A stretch of 64,000 nucleotides of DNA from Haloplanus ruber (GTDB lineage: Archaea; Halobacteriota; Halobacteria; Halobacteriales; Haloferacaceae), in contig NZ_JANHDK010000002.1 of the NCBI RefSeq assembly GCF_024494725.1, forward strand, positions 124,001 through 188,000. Reading direction: 5' to 3'. Positions 32,621 through 41,040 of the stretch are shown here, piece after piece (position 1 is the first letter of the stretch; every line of letters begins with the position of its first letter). Both the position numbers and the translations under genes were made by a program. The notes under the pieces are model-generated. The model did not search any database. It saw only the letters and a list, made by a program, of their open reading frames with translations, and was not told the DNA's origin.

Positions 32621-33151
32621 TCACAGCAGCCCTTTCACCGTGTTGATGATCGTCCACGTCACCTGTTTCACGGGTTTGCCGTCCGCACCGTTGATCACGA
32701 CGCCGCGAACGGTCTGTTCGCCGTCCCGTTGGACGGTTCGGCCGTTCCGAACGGCGTCGACGAACGGCGGGACCGGGTTCTGTCGGGCGACCAGATCCTC
32801 GGCCGTCCCACGGGTCATCGACATCCGCAGGTCGGCGCCGTCGCGTGCCGACTGTCGGAGGTCGGTGATCCGACCATTGGGGCGCATCCGGAACGAGAAG
32901 ACCACGTCCGTCCCGACGAAGTGGACGTTGACGACGTTGCCGGCGAGTTGGTTGAACACCTGGCGCTCGGCAAAGTTCATGTCGGCCTCCGTGACGTTCG
33001 CGTTGAACCGCGGCTGCATCTCCTCGAGGTCGGTAAAGAGGTCGTCCGCCCACGTCGGCTGATCGCTCGACTGGGCGGCGACGGGCGCCGGGGCGGCGAC
33101 CAGCGCAAGGGTCACGAGGAGTGCGGCGACGATGCGTGTGACGGTGTGCAT
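32621..33151 (-). CDS. Secreted protein of unknown function with Sec signal (176 aa)
   Basis: The N-terminus MHTVTRIVAALLVTLALVAA followed by PVAAQSSDQP is a Sec signal peptide with a likely cleavage after AAQ or nearby; there is no lipobox Cys. The mature part (about 150 residues) is an alpha/beta protein with TEADMNFAERQVFNQLAGNV and TVQRDGEQTVRGVVINGAD, of no family I can name. A TATA-like CATATACGCC lies about 27 nt before the ATG, supporting that start. The neighbour upstream is Trm1. Confidence 0.72.
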   Translation of the reverse strand: MHTVTRIVAALLVTLALVAAPAPVAAQSSDQPTWADDLFTDLEEMQPRFNANVTEADMNFAERQVFNQLAGNVVNVHFVGTDVVFSFRMRPNGRITDLRQSARDGADLRMSMTRGTAEDLVARQNPVPPFVDAVRNGRTVQRDGEQTVRGVVINGADGKPVKQVTWTIINTVKGLL

Positions 33152-33389
33152 ACGTATCACATGGAGTCCGGCGTATATGGAGATTTGGGCGGGTAGCGAG
33201 GAAATCACGCCGCTCCGTGGGTCGGGCGAGACGCCACCGTGCCGAGGAACCGGGAACCGGGAACCGGTCGGCACCGCCACCGACCGGCACCTGACGGGCC
33301 GGAGACTCACGGAGAGACAACCCGGCCGGCGAGACGGAAGAGTCACGGGAGTAGCCGGACGCGGCGGCCGCCGTATCGGGGCGGGGCCG

Positions 33390-34511
33390 TCAGTCGGCGG
33401 TTGCGACCCGAATCGCCTCGACGTCGGCGTCGGTCTTGAACGTCGTCCCGCCGTAGTGGGCGCGGGAGGCGTCGTGACCGGCCGCCCGGAGGTCGCCCAG
33501 GAACTCGTCCATCGCGTTCGCCGAGCGGCCCCACTGCTTGCAGAGGCGGTGTTGATCGTAGTGGGTCGGTTCGTCGAGTTCGGTCTCGACCGTCTCCAGC
33601 AGTCGGCGGGCGCGGTCGGCCTCGCCCATGTCGTCGTCGACGGCGTCGCGGACGGCAGCGACGAACTCGCGGTCGCGGATCGCCCCGAGCCACAGGGGAC
33701 CGGCGGTGACGACGCGATTGCTCCCACAGGCCGGGCACTCCGCTGGCGGGTGGGTGATCAACCCCCACTCGGCGTCGCGGGCGAGGCAGTCCTCGCAGTG
33801 GTGGACGTAGCCGAGTTCGTCGATACACTCGTCGGCGCGGGTCGCCCGCCCGTCGAGTTCGAGGTAGGTGCGGGCGTAATGCCGGGAGACGTGCGAGCAG
33901 ACCGGGCGGGCGGCGATGTCGTAGCGAGCGGCCGTCCGCACCATCGCCGAGAGCAGGACACGAAGCCCCATCTCGGGGTGATACTCGGTGTTGCGGGGGA
34001 TCGCGCCGTACGAGCGGACGCCGCTCTCGAAGTGGGCGCCACAGAGGGGTGCGGTGTCGGTGGCGGTGACACAGACGAGATCACGGGCGCCGACGAACGC
34101 GGCGTCGGCAAAGGGAATCGGCGTGCCGAAGGGGTCGAGGTCGACCACGTCGAATACCGACTCGTGCATGAGGGCGTTGGCGTTCCGTTCGGTCACCGTT
34201 ACGTCGGCCGCAAGGCCGGCGGCGGCGGCGTTCTCGCGGGCGAGGGCGACAGCGTCGGGATCGGTGTCGGCGGCGGTCACGTCCCACCCCTCGTTGGCGG
34301 CCCGGAGCGCCCGGACGCCGCTCGCAGTCGTGGCGTCGAGATACGAGTCGGCTCGAGGCTCGCGGTCCCGGTAGGCCCGGAGGACAGCCACGGTCACGTC
34401 GCGGTTCAGTTCCTGTGTGGGGTTGTAGAAGACGCCGTCGCCGCGGCCCTCGCTCGCGCCGTCGCGGGCGTCGGGCACCTGAAACTCGACTCCACCCTCG
34501 GTGACGCGCAT
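33390..34511 (-). CDS. trm1: tRNA (guanine26-N2)-dimethyltransferase Trm1 (373 aa)
   Basis: The enzyme methylates G26 of tRNAs using SAM. The SAM-binding domain (about 50-200) has [16 protein letters not shown] and [17 protein letters not shown], the Trm1 signature with the catalytic DPFG. The C-terminal part holds a zinc site ([12 protein letters not shown], then CPACGSNRV) and the substrate-binding domain with [20 protein letters not shown]. The N-terminus [14 protein letters not shown] is typical. The length is normal for archaea. A CGCTTTTCGCC TATA-like element is about 27 nt upstream. Confidence 0.95.
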   Translation of the reverse strand: MRVTEGGVEFQVPDARDGASEGRGDGVFYNPTQELNRDVTVAVLRAYRDREPRADSYLDATTASGVRALRAANEGWDVTAADTDPDAVALARENAAAAGLAADVTVTERNANALMHESVFDVVDLDPFGTPIPFADAAFVGARDLVCVTATDTAPLCGAHFESGVRSYGAIPRNTEYHPEMGLRVLLSAMVRTAARYDIAARPVCSHVSRHYARTYLELDGRATRADECIDELGYVHHCEDCLARDAEWGLITHPPAECPACGSNRVVTAGPLWLGAIRDREFVAAVRDAVDDDMGEADRARRLLETVETELDEPTHYDQHRLCKQWGRSANAMDEFLGDLRAAGHDASRAHYGGTTFKTDADVEAIRVATAD

Positions 34512-34635
34512 AGCTGGACTGGGCAGGCCCGTGGCGAAAAGCGCCGCGGTTCGGTGGGCGGAGCGTCTGCCGTCCGTCCGCCGTGTGTCGGATCGACCGA
34601 ACCCCTTTAGACGCCGAGGCCCGAGGTTTCGGGCC

Positions 34636-34983
34636 GTGAGCGAGGAGACGGACTGGCGTGCGGCGCTCTCGGCGGCCGGAGAGCTATCCGGGCCGATTGT
34701 CGACGCCATCCTCTCGGCCCACGGTGACCGGGGACAGCGGGCCATCGAAGCCGTCTCCGAGGAACGAGTCAAGCAGTACCGCGACTTTACCGTCGTCGTC
34801 GGTCACGACGACGAGTACGTCGTCGAGGACGGCGGCTGTACCTGCAAGGACGCGGAGTACAACCTCGATACCGCGGATCCGAGTCAGCGGTGTTGGCACG
34901 CGCTGGCCGTCGAGGTGGCCAGGCGAGTCGACGCCGTCGACCACCACGACATGTGGTACTCCGAGGTGCGGGAGTTCATCTGA
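34636..34983 (+). CDS. SWIM zinc-finger protein (115 aa)
   Basis: The central segment contains Cys68-x-Cys70 ([10 protein letters not shown]), then Cys86-x-His88 (RCWHALAVE), i.e. the CxCx(n)CxH SWIM pattern, which binds zinc and mediates DNA or protein contacts. The N-terminal 45 residues are helical. The start is GTG at 34636, as the frame upstream reads through Trm1 promoter DNA. It is divergent from Trm1 and followed by acyl-CoA dehydrogenase. Haloarchaeal SWIM proteins are often associated with transposases or helicases; here the protein stands alone and its role is unknown. Confidence 0.75.
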   Translation: MSEETDWRAALSAAGELSGPIVDAILSAHGDRGQRAIEAVSEERVKQYRDFTVVVGHDDEYVVEDGGCTCKDAEYNLDTADPSQRCWHALAVEVARRVDAVDHHDMWYSEVREFI

Positions 34984-35010
34984 TCGGCGGGCGGCAGGCC
35001 GTGAGAAGCG

Positions 35011-35016
35011 TTTTTT
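35011..35016 (+). promoter_or_regulatory. T-tract that may be terminator and TATA at once
   Basis: Six T residues lie 28 nt after the SWIM gene stop and are centred about 27 nt before the ATG at 35040. The tract could end the upstream transcript and act as the promoter element for the next gene. Confidence 0.4.
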
Positions 35017-35039
35017 ACCCGACGGTACCGACACCTTCC

Positions 35040-36200
35040 ATGCTCGATTACGTCGCCCTAGAGGCCGACCTGGATCAGGAAGAACGGCTGATCCGGGACA
35101 CCGCCCGTGAGTTCGTCGACGAGGAGGTTCGCCCCGACATCGGCGAACACTTCCTCGACGGGACGTTTCCGAGAGAACTCGTGACCGAGATGGGCGAGTT
35201 GGGCTTTTACGCGCCGAACCTCGACGGCTACGGCCTGCCGAACGTGAGCGAGCGAGCCTACGGACTCCTGATGCAGGAACTCGAAGCCGGGGACTCCGGC
35301 GTCCGGTCGATGGCGAGCGTCCAGGGTGCGCTGGTGATGTACCCTATCCACGCCTTCGGGACACCCGACCAGAAAGAGCGGTGGCTGCCTGCCCTCGGAC
35401 GGGGCGAGGCGGTCGGCTGTTTCGGGCTGACCGAACCCGAACACGGCTCGAACCCGTCGTCGATGGCGACGACCGCCGAACGCGACGGCGACGGCTACCG
35501 GCTCTCGGGGTCGAAGACGTGGATCACGAACGCGCCCATCGCCGACGTGGCGGTGGTCTGGGCGCGGGACCGCTCCGCCGAGGGCAGCCCGGTTCGAGGC
35601 TTTCTCGTCGAGACGGACCGCGATGGTGTGACTACGCAGGCGATCCACGAGAAGCTCTCCTTACGGGCGTCGATCACCGGGGAGATCGGGCTCTCGAACG
35701 CGTGGGTACCCGAGGAGGACGTCCTCGACGTCGAGGGGATGAAGGGGCCGCTCTCCTGTCTCACGCAGGCCCGCTACGGTATCGCGTGGGGCGCCGTCGG
35801 CGCCGCGCGAAACTGCTTCGAGACGGCCCGAGAGTACGCCACCGAGCGCGAGCAGTTCGGTCGCCCGATCGGCTCGTTCCAGCTTCAACAGGAGAAACTC
35901 GCGGAGATGGCGACCCGGATCACGACCGCACAGCTACTGGCCCACCGCCTCGCGGACCTGAAAGCGCGGGGTGACCTCCGGCCCCAGCAGGTGTCGATGG
36001 CCAAGCGAAACAACGTTCGGATGGCTCGCGAGGAGTCCCGACGCGCCCGCGAGATGCTCGGCGGCAACGGCATCACCGCCGACTATCCGCCGATGCGCCA
36101 CCTGGCGAACATGGAGACGGTGTACACCTACGAGGGCACCCACGACATCCACTCGCTGATTCTCGGCGAGGATCTGACGGGGCTGTCGGCGTTCGAGTGA
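35040..36200 (+). CDS. Acyl-CoA dehydrogenase, glutaryl-CoA-dehydrogenase-like (386 aa)
   Basis: This is an FAD enzyme of the acyl-CoA dehydrogenase superfamily. Conserved stretches are CFGLTEPEHGSNPSSM (FAD/substrate loop), KTWITNAPIADVAVVWAR, KLSLRASITGEIGLSNAWVP, REQFGRPIGSFQLQQEKLAEM-type helices, EMLGGNGITADYPPMRHLAN and YTYEGTHDIHSLILG. SLRASITGEI and the Glu of YEGTHDIH (catalytic base) resemble glutaryl-CoA dehydrogenase more than short-chain enzymes. The exact substrate is inferred. A T-run 27 nt upstream of the ATG supports the start. Confidence 0.88.
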   Translation: MLDYVALEADLDQEERLIRDTAREFVDEEVRPDIGEHFLDGTFPRELVTEMGELGFYAPNLDGYGLPNVSERAYGLLMQELEAGDSGVRSMASVQGALVMYPIHAFGTPDQKERWLPALGRGEAVGCFGLTEPEHGSNPSSMATTAERDGDGYRLSGSKTWITNAPIADVAVVWARDRSAEGSPVRGFLVETDRDGVTTQAIHEKLSLRASITGEIGLSNAWVPEEDVLDVEGMKGPLSCLTQARYGIAWGAVGAARNCFETAREYATEREQFGRPIGSFQLQQEKLAEMATRITTAQLLAHRLADLKARGDLRPQQVSMAKRNNVRMAREESRRAREMLGGNGITADYPPMRHLANMETVYTYEGTHDIHSLILGEDLTGLSAFE

Positions 36201-36227
36201 CGGGAGGGAGCGGCCGTGCCGCGACGG

Positions 36228-36707
36228 TCAGCCCTCGTCGAGCCAATAGTCCACGTCGTCGTCGCGGCGGTAGTAGCCCGCGACCGTCCGCGAGTCGTCG
36301 CTGCCGGGCGGCGACCCCGCGTAGACGCCGATCTTTCCCGAGTCGGGGTAGACCGTCACGTCCGGATCGTCCATCGTCGAGACGGCGAGATACCGTAGCG
36401 GGCCGTCGCCGTCGTTGACGACGCGGTGGCCGCCGTCGGGGCCAGTCGGGAAGGCGACGTAGTCGCCAGCACACAGCGGTTCGACCCCGTCGGCGGTTCG
36501 GAGTTGTCCCGTCCCCGCGAGGACGTACACGGCCTCCTCGTTGCCGGTATGAAAGTGGAAGGGCCACGATTTCTCGCCTGGCGGGAGTTCGTAGAGCGAA
36601 CAGCCGAGGCGGTCACCGTCGGCAGCGGCGGCGAGTCGCTTCCGCCGGAACCCCGTCTCGCCGTGGTCGACCGTCTCCCAGTCGAGGTCGGCCTCGTTGA
36701 CGCGCAT
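36228..36707 (-). CDS. Cupin-domain protein (159 aa)
   Basis: This is a single cupin barrel. Motif 1 is FHFHTGNEEAVYVLAGTGQL with His-x-His and Glu as metal ligands; motif 2 is GDYVAFPTGPDGGHRVVND with a His. This resembles XRE-less, stand-alone cupins that act as metal-dependent enzymes or sensors of sugars. The C-terminus adds about 35 residues (YPDSGKIGVYAGSPPGS...). The ATG is preceded by a weak TATA-like element at -27. It converges with the acyl-CoA dehydrogenase gene. The substrate is unknown. Confidence 0.8.
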   Translation of the reverse strand: MRVNEADLDWETVDHGETGFRRKRLAAAADGDRLGCSLYELPPGEKSWPFHFHTGNEEAVYVLAGTGQLRTADGVEPLCAGDYVAFPTGPDGGHRVVNDGDGPLRYLAVSTMDDPDVTVYPDSGKIGVYAGSPPGSDDSRTVAGYYRRDDDVDYWLDEG

Positions 36708-36758
36708 ATGGGCGATTCGGGCGCCGAAGGCAAATGTCGGGGGGTAACCGGTCGTCGG

Positions 36759-37466
36759 TCACACGGCGGCCCACGCCAGTAACGCCACGGCCACCAGCAG
36801 GGCGGGACCGTCCCGCCACGTCGGCGAGAGTACGGGGAGCGTGGGATTCCACGCGAAACAGCGGGCCTGCAGGGCAAGCGCGAACCGGTCGGCGCGGCGA
36901 AACACCCGCCGGAGACCGGTGACGCCGATCAGCCTGATCCGCTCGCGGAGGGTGCGTTCGGCGCCGAGGCGGGCGTGCATCGCCGCCCGGACGGTCGCGA
37001 GATCATCGCGAAGGACGGGAAGAAAGCGGAGCACGAACCCGACGCCCGCACCGAGGACGACCCCGATCCGCCCGGGCAACAGCCACTGGATGGCGACCCG
37101 CGACTCGCGAACGCGGGTGGTGCGGATGTAGGCCGTCGAGACGAGAAGGAGGAGGAGAACCCGATAGCTCGCCAGTGCGGGGGTGACGGCGTCGGCGACG
37201 ACGAACCACGGGGCGCCGACGGTCGCTCCCTCGACCAGTGGGCCGGCGACGAGAAAGGGCAGGAACGCACGGTAAGAGCGGAGGCTGGCGGTGACCGGCG
37301 TCGCGGCCAGTCGGCAGACGCCGCCGACGAACGCCGTGAGCGCGGCCAGTCCCGCGGGCGTCGTGTGGGCGAACGCCGCGACGGCGACGGCCGCCTGGAC
37401 GAACAGTTTGCTCCGCGGGTCCAGGCGGTGGACGTAGGTGTCGCCCGCGACGTACCGGAGGTTCAT
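36759..37466 (-). CDS. bioN: ECF transporter T component, biotin type (235 aa)
   Basis: This is the integral membrane T (EcfT/BioN/CbiQ) subunit that couples the ATPase to the substrate-binding S component. The N-terminus MNLRYVAGDTYVHRLDPRSK is the EcfT signature. Helices follow, and the two short cytoplasmic coupling motifs with the Ala-Arg signature appear as MHARLG and LQARCF. The start ATG overlaps the stop of the ATPase gene as ATGA, so the operon order is bioY, ATPase, T component. Pairing with BioY argues for biotin uptake. Confidence 0.88.
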   Translation of the reverse strand: MNLRYVAGDTYVHRLDPRSKLFVQAAVAVAAFAHTTPAGLAALTAFVGGVCRLAATPVTASLRSYRAFLPFLVAGPLVEGATVGAPWFVVADAVTPALASYRVLLLLLVSTAYIRTTRVRESRVAIQWLLPGRIGVVLGAGVGFVLRFLPVLRDDLATVRAAMHARLGAERTLRERIRLIGVTGLRRVFRRADRFALALQARCFAWNPTLPVLSPTWRDGPALLVAVALLAWAAV

Positions 37467-38161
37467 GGAGGCCGGACACCGCGTTCGGCGAGCGCCGCGG
37501 GGTCGGGGTCGGGGTCGTCGACGGCGACCACCCCGTCCGCGAGGACGACGATTCGGTCGGCAAGCGCCGCCACGTCCCGCAGGTCGTGGGTGACGACGAC
37601 GACGCCGACCCCCTCTTCGCGGAGTCCCCGCAGGCGCGCCAGAACGGATCGTCGGGCAGCCCAGTCGAGACCGGTGAACGGTTCGTCGAGGACGAGGTGG
37701 TCGGGGTCCATCGCCAGCGCGCCGGCGATGGCGACACGCTCCCGTTCGCCGCCGGAGAGTTCGTCGATGCGCTCCTCACCGCGGCCGGCCATGCGGACGG
37801 CGTCGAGAGCGTCGGCCACGCGGCGGTCGATCGCTGCACGCGAGAGGCCCAGATTCTCGGGGCCGAAGGCCACGTCGGCGCCGACGGTGGCGGCGACGAA
37901 GCCGTCGCGGGGGTCCTGGAACACCATGCCGACGCTGGACCGGGCGGCGACGGGGTCGTCCTCGACGGGACGGCCGTTGACCGAGACGGTCCCACGGTCG
38001 GGGGTGAGCAGGCCGTTGAACCCGCGGACGAGGGTGGTCTTGCCGGAGCCGTTGGCCCCCGCGAGGACGAGAAACTCGCCGTCCTCGACGGTCACGGAGA
38101 CATCGTCGACGGCGAGGGTCTCGCCGTAGCGGTAGGTGTACCCCTCGACCGTGATCGTCAT
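37463..38161 (-). CDS. bioM: ECF transporter ATPase, biotin type (232 aa)
   Basis: This is an ABC ATPase with Walker A GANGSGKTTLVRG (about 35), Q-loop FQDPRDGF, ABC signature DELSGGERERVAIAGALA, Walker B DHLVLDEPFTGLD and the switch His in VVVVTHDLRDVA. FQDPRDGFVAATVGADVAFG is characteristic of EcfA-type ATPases rather than general importers. It overlaps bioY upstream (4-nt ATGA) and bioN downstream, giving a tightly coupled three-gene operon. Only one ATPase is present, so it should act as a homodimer. Confidence 0.9.
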   Translation of the reverse strand: MTITVEGYTYRYGETLAVDDVSVTVEDGEFLVLAGANGSGKTTLVRGFNGLLTPDRGTVSVNGRPVEDDPVAARSSVGMVFQDPRDGFVAATVGADVAFGPENLGLSRAAIDRRVADALDAVRMAGRGEERIDELSGGERERVAIAGALAMDPDHLVLDEPFTGLDWAARRSVLARLRGLREEGVGVVVVTHDLRDVAALADRIVVLADGVVAVDDPDPDPAALAERGVRPP

Positions 38162-38742
38162 CGGGCGACGATAGCATCGCTGCGGGCGATGGCAACCGTC
38201 GCGGCGATCTTCAGTCCGGCCACGGGAAGGAAGGGGACGACGACGGCCGACACGGCGGCGACGAGACCGATAGCCTGCACCAAGGCGTAGCCGACGGCGC
38301 CGGCGGCGTAGACGACAGCGGTCCCCGCGACCAGCGCGAGGACGAGTCGGGGCACGGGGATGGCATCGGGCGCGGTGAGGCCGTCGAGACCGTGGGCGAC
38401 GGCCCCGACTGTCATCGCCGCGAGCGGAAAGCCGATCAGGAAGCCGCCGGTCGGGCCGAGGACGACCCCGAGACCGGCGTTGCCGCCGGCGAAGACGGGC
38501 AGTCCAACGAGTCCGGCGAGCAAGTAGAGGGTGAACGCCACCCCCGCCCACAGGGGGCCGAGGACGACGCCCGCGAGATACACCCACAGCGTCTGGAGCG
38601 TGATGGGGACGTTCGGGGCGAGCGGGTGGACCATGTCGACCGGGGCTGTCGCGCTCGTCGCGGCCGCGAACAACACGGCACGAGCCACGTTGCCGGTGGC
38701 CTCCTCGCCGACCAATTCGACTGAGTCCGTTGCGGTCGTCAT
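38158..38742 (-). CDS. bioY: Biotin ECF transporter substrate-binding component BioY (194 aa)
   Basis: BioY is the membrane S component that captures biotin. Six hydrophobic helices are visible, with the family motifs VPITLQTLWVYLAGVVLGP, GLPVFAGGNAGLGVVLGPTG and GFLIGFPLAA. The length is standard. The ATG at 38742 is used since it gives MTTATDSVEL and the operator and promoter lie just upstream. It is the first gene of the bioY-bioM-bioN operon, with ATGA overlaps throughout. Confidence 0.93.
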   Translation of the reverse strand: MTTATDSVELVGEEATGNVARAVLFAAATSATAPVDMVHPLAPNVPITLQTLWVYLAGVVLGPLWAGVAFTLYLLAGLVGLPVFAGGNAGLGVVLGPTGGFLIGFPLAAMTVGAVAHGLDGLTAPDAIPVPRLVLALVAGTAVVYAAGAVGYALVQAIGLVAAVSAVVVPFLPVAGLKIAATVAIARSDAIVAR

Positions 38743-38755
38743 ACCGGCCCGACGC

Positions 38756-38787
38756 TCGTAAACCACTTAGTACGTAGTGGTTGACGC
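38756..38787 (-). promoter_or_regulatory. BirA-type biotin operator over the bioY promoter
   Basis: TCGTAAACC (38756-38764) and GGTTGACGC (38779-38787) flank a 14-nt spacer, matching the arrangement known for bacterial and archaeal BirA sites (TTGTAAACC, spacer 14-16, GGTTTACAA). The core AACCACT...AGTGGTT (38761-38782) is palindromic at 9 of 11 pairs. It covers the region where the TATA of a leaderless bioY transcript should be (about 27 nt before 38742), so binding would block initiation when biotin is plentiful. The birA gene is not in the window. Confidence 0.6.
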
Positions 38788-38842
38788 GGTGTCGGGACGG
38801 CTCGGAACGCCGGGAACCGACGCCACCGAACCGGGACGCGGG

Positions 38843-40264
38843 TCAGACGATGGGTTCGGAGAGTGTGAGGCGGGCAATCTGTGTTTCGGCACCGGAGTAG
38901 CCGAAGTCGTTGTCGTTGATCAGGATCAGCGTCTCCGGGTTGGGCATCGCGACCCCCTCCAGTTTCGAGGCGAACCCGTCGTGATCGTCGGTCGAGAAGA
39001 CGAGCGTCTTCTCGAAGTGGTCGACGGACAACTCGTCGCCGGACTGACTCGCCAGCGTGGGTTCACGGTCCAAGGCGTCGTACTCCGCCGGAATCGGGTC
39101 GGTCTCGTCCATCGAGACGACGTAGAGTTTCGTCGTCCGACTGACCCGTTCGAGCACGAGGAGGTGGCTTTCGTCGAGGACGCGGAGTTCGCTGATCTTG
39201 ACGTCGCTCTGTGTCGGGTCACCGTTTCGGCTGTCGCGGGCGAAGGTTTGCGGTCGGTCGAGTCGGTAGAGGTACTGGTCGGTGACCGCGTTCTGGTCGA
39301 CGTCGAACTGAGCGATCCGGATGTTCCGCGAAGCCTCGGAGGTGGCGACGTCGGGGTTCGCGAGCGGTGACTGGATGGCGAACACGAGTGATCCCTCGTC
39401 GGGAAGCACGCCGAGCGACTCGATCCCGCGGTTCAGCTTGCGCCGCCGCCAGACGGCCGGCAGACTGGGGGTGACGGGATAGGTCGCCGCCGAGAGGTCC
39501 TCGTCGACGCCCTCGGGGACGTGTCGGTCGAGGACACGCCCATCCGACGCGACGTGGGCGATGCTCGGGGCGTACTCCTCGGCGATCCAGAAGCTTCCGT
39601 CCTGCAGGCGGACGATAGCCTCGATGTCCATGCCGTTGGGGTCGTACGGGATCCGGTTGCCGTTGATCGAGTGTGCCCCCTCGGTGTTGGTCGACTCCAG
39701 CGGGTTGCTGATCGCGGTGATATCGTGTCCGTCACTGTCCTTGAGCGGGATGGTCTCGGTGACGGCTGCCGTCTGGGAGGGGGCCATGCTGTCGAGGCGA
39801 ACGGTGTAGATCGACGGCGTGTAGCCCGGATTGGTGAATATCTTGCCACCCGTGTCGTCGCCACAGATCGACTCGACGCTTCGGTCGGCGACGGCCGGGG
39901 CGTCGCTACAGTTGATATTCGGGCCGCGGTCGGCAATCGTATAGAAGCGGTCGTCCGGTTCGTCGTCGCGGGCGTACGCCCCGCTCCCGAGGCCGACGAC
40001 GAGGTCAAGTGTATTGCCGCCGCGGAACGTGACATCCCCGAGCGAGAGGTACGACTCGTCGACGTCGAAAAACTCGATCTGTGGGTCGCTGATCCGCGAC
40101 GGATCGTGCGCGGCAGTCGAGTCGTCCCCGCCGAGAAGCCCACGCACGACGGACGAACCGACCGTCCCGAGTCCGAGTACCGCCCCGCCACCGAGTAGCA
40201 CGGAGCGACGGTTGGTCGAATGGCTCCCGCGAGTCGCGTCGTCGCGTCGGGTATCGTCTGACAT
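38843..40264 (-). CDS. Tat-exported esterase-like (phytase-type) beta-propeller protein (473 aa)
   Basis: The N-terminus holds a twin-arginine signal: NRRSVLLGGGAVLGLGTVGS (about residues 18-37), expected to export the folded protein. The rest is the esterase-like domain found next to phytases (PF13449 type): RFYTIADRGPNIN, GMDIEAIVRLQDGSFWIAEE, RNRGIESLG-like LNRGIESLGVLPDEG and the final KLEGVAMPNPETLILINDND. Such proteins are beta-propellers with calcium-type acidic clusters. The substrate is unknown. The start at 40264 is supported by a TATA (TATTATAAAGG) about 38 nt upstream. Confidence 0.85.
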   Translation of the reverse strand: MSDDTRRDDATRGSHSTNRRSVLLGGGAVLGLGTVGSSVVRGLLGGDDSTAAHDPSRISDPQIEFFDVDESYLSLGDVTFRGGNTLDLVVGLGSGAYARDDEPDDRFYTIADRGPNINCSDAPAVADRSVESICGDDTGGKIFTNPGYTPSIYTVRLDSMAPSQTAAVTETIPLKDSDGHDITAISNPLESTNTEGAHSINGNRIPYDPNGMDIEAIVRLQDGSFWIAEEYAPSIAHVASDGRVLDRHVPEGVDEDLSAATYPVTPSLPAVWRRRKLNRGIESLGVLPDEGSLVFAIQSPLANPDVATSEASRNIRIAQFDVDQNAVTDQYLYRLDRPQTFARDSRNGDPTQSDVKISELRVLDESHLLVLERVSRTTKLYVVSMDETDPIPAEYDALDREPTLASQSGDELSVDHFEKTLVFSTDDHDGFASKLEGVAMPNPETLILINDNDFGYSGAETQIARLTLSEPIV

Positions 40265-40390
40265 CGACGGATCGTCGCGCCGGGGATCGCAACTACCTTT
40301 ATAATAGGAGTACCACTCATAGCCGAGACAACTGTTCACATACATAACACGCGCCGTGCGTTTTTTGCCCACGAGGAACGGTCATTTCGT

Positions 40391-40993
40391 ATGGACGACA
40401 AAACCGCGGAGCTACGGGACGTCTTCCTCGACGCGACGGGGACGGAGACGGTCACGGAGCGCCAGTCGGAAGCCCGCGGTTCGCTCGTCGACGCGGTCGA
40501 CCCCGAACGGGTAACCGCGCGCCTAGAGGAACTACTCGAAACGATGCGCGAACGGGAGGAGTTCGAGACTGACCTCGGGACCGCGGCGTACCTCCGACTG
40601 ATCGACGGCTTCCACGACGGGGCGACCGACGCGACCCTCGCGGATCGGCTGGGGATCGACGCCGAGACAGTCGTTCGAGCGCGACTCGACTGTCACCTCG
40701 TCCGGGCGGACGACCGGGACCACCCCGACTTCGCGGCGATCCGCGAACGGATCGTCGACGGAGCAGACGACGAGGCGGTCGCCGCGGCTCTCGACTGTGA
40801 CCTCGCGGCGGTCACGCGCGTCCGGCGGGTCGTGGCGGCGGATCGCGCCGCAACCCACGCGAACGAGCGATTCCGGGACGCCTTCGCGGACCTCCTGACG
40901 GACGCGGACCTCTCGGGGCGTCTGGCGAGTGACTCCCGGGAGGACGGCCTGCGCGAGGCGACCGAGGACATCGAGACGGACGTGTCGCTCTGA
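40391..40993 (+). CDS. cmi4: Conditioned-medium-induced protein 4 family (200 aa)
   Basis: This is a soluble, acidic, helical protein with MDDKTAELRDVFLDATGTET at the N-terminus and a middle that looks helix-turn-helix-like (DATLADRLGIDAETVVRARLD, then DDEAVAAALDCDLAAVTRVR, two tandem copies). The name comes from the haloarchaeal family; the molecular role is not established. The two HTH-like segments suggest DNA binding (inference). It lies directly before mcm in the same direction, with a 47-nt gap. A T-rich TATA (about 40360-40366) sits about 27 nt before the ATG. Confidence 0.75.
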   Translation: MDDKTAELRDVFLDATGTETVTERQSEARGSLVDAVDPERVTARLEELLETMREREEFETDLGTAAYLRLIDGFHDGATDATLADRLGIDAETVVRARLDCHLVRADDRDHPDFAAIRERIVDGADDEAVAAALDCDLAAVTRVRRVVAADRAATHANERFRDAFADLLTDADLSGRLASDSREDGLREATEDIETDVSL

Positions 40994-41040
40994 GCCATCG
41001 GTGCGAAGACTCTTAGGCGATCCGGGACCAGGGAGTGGCA

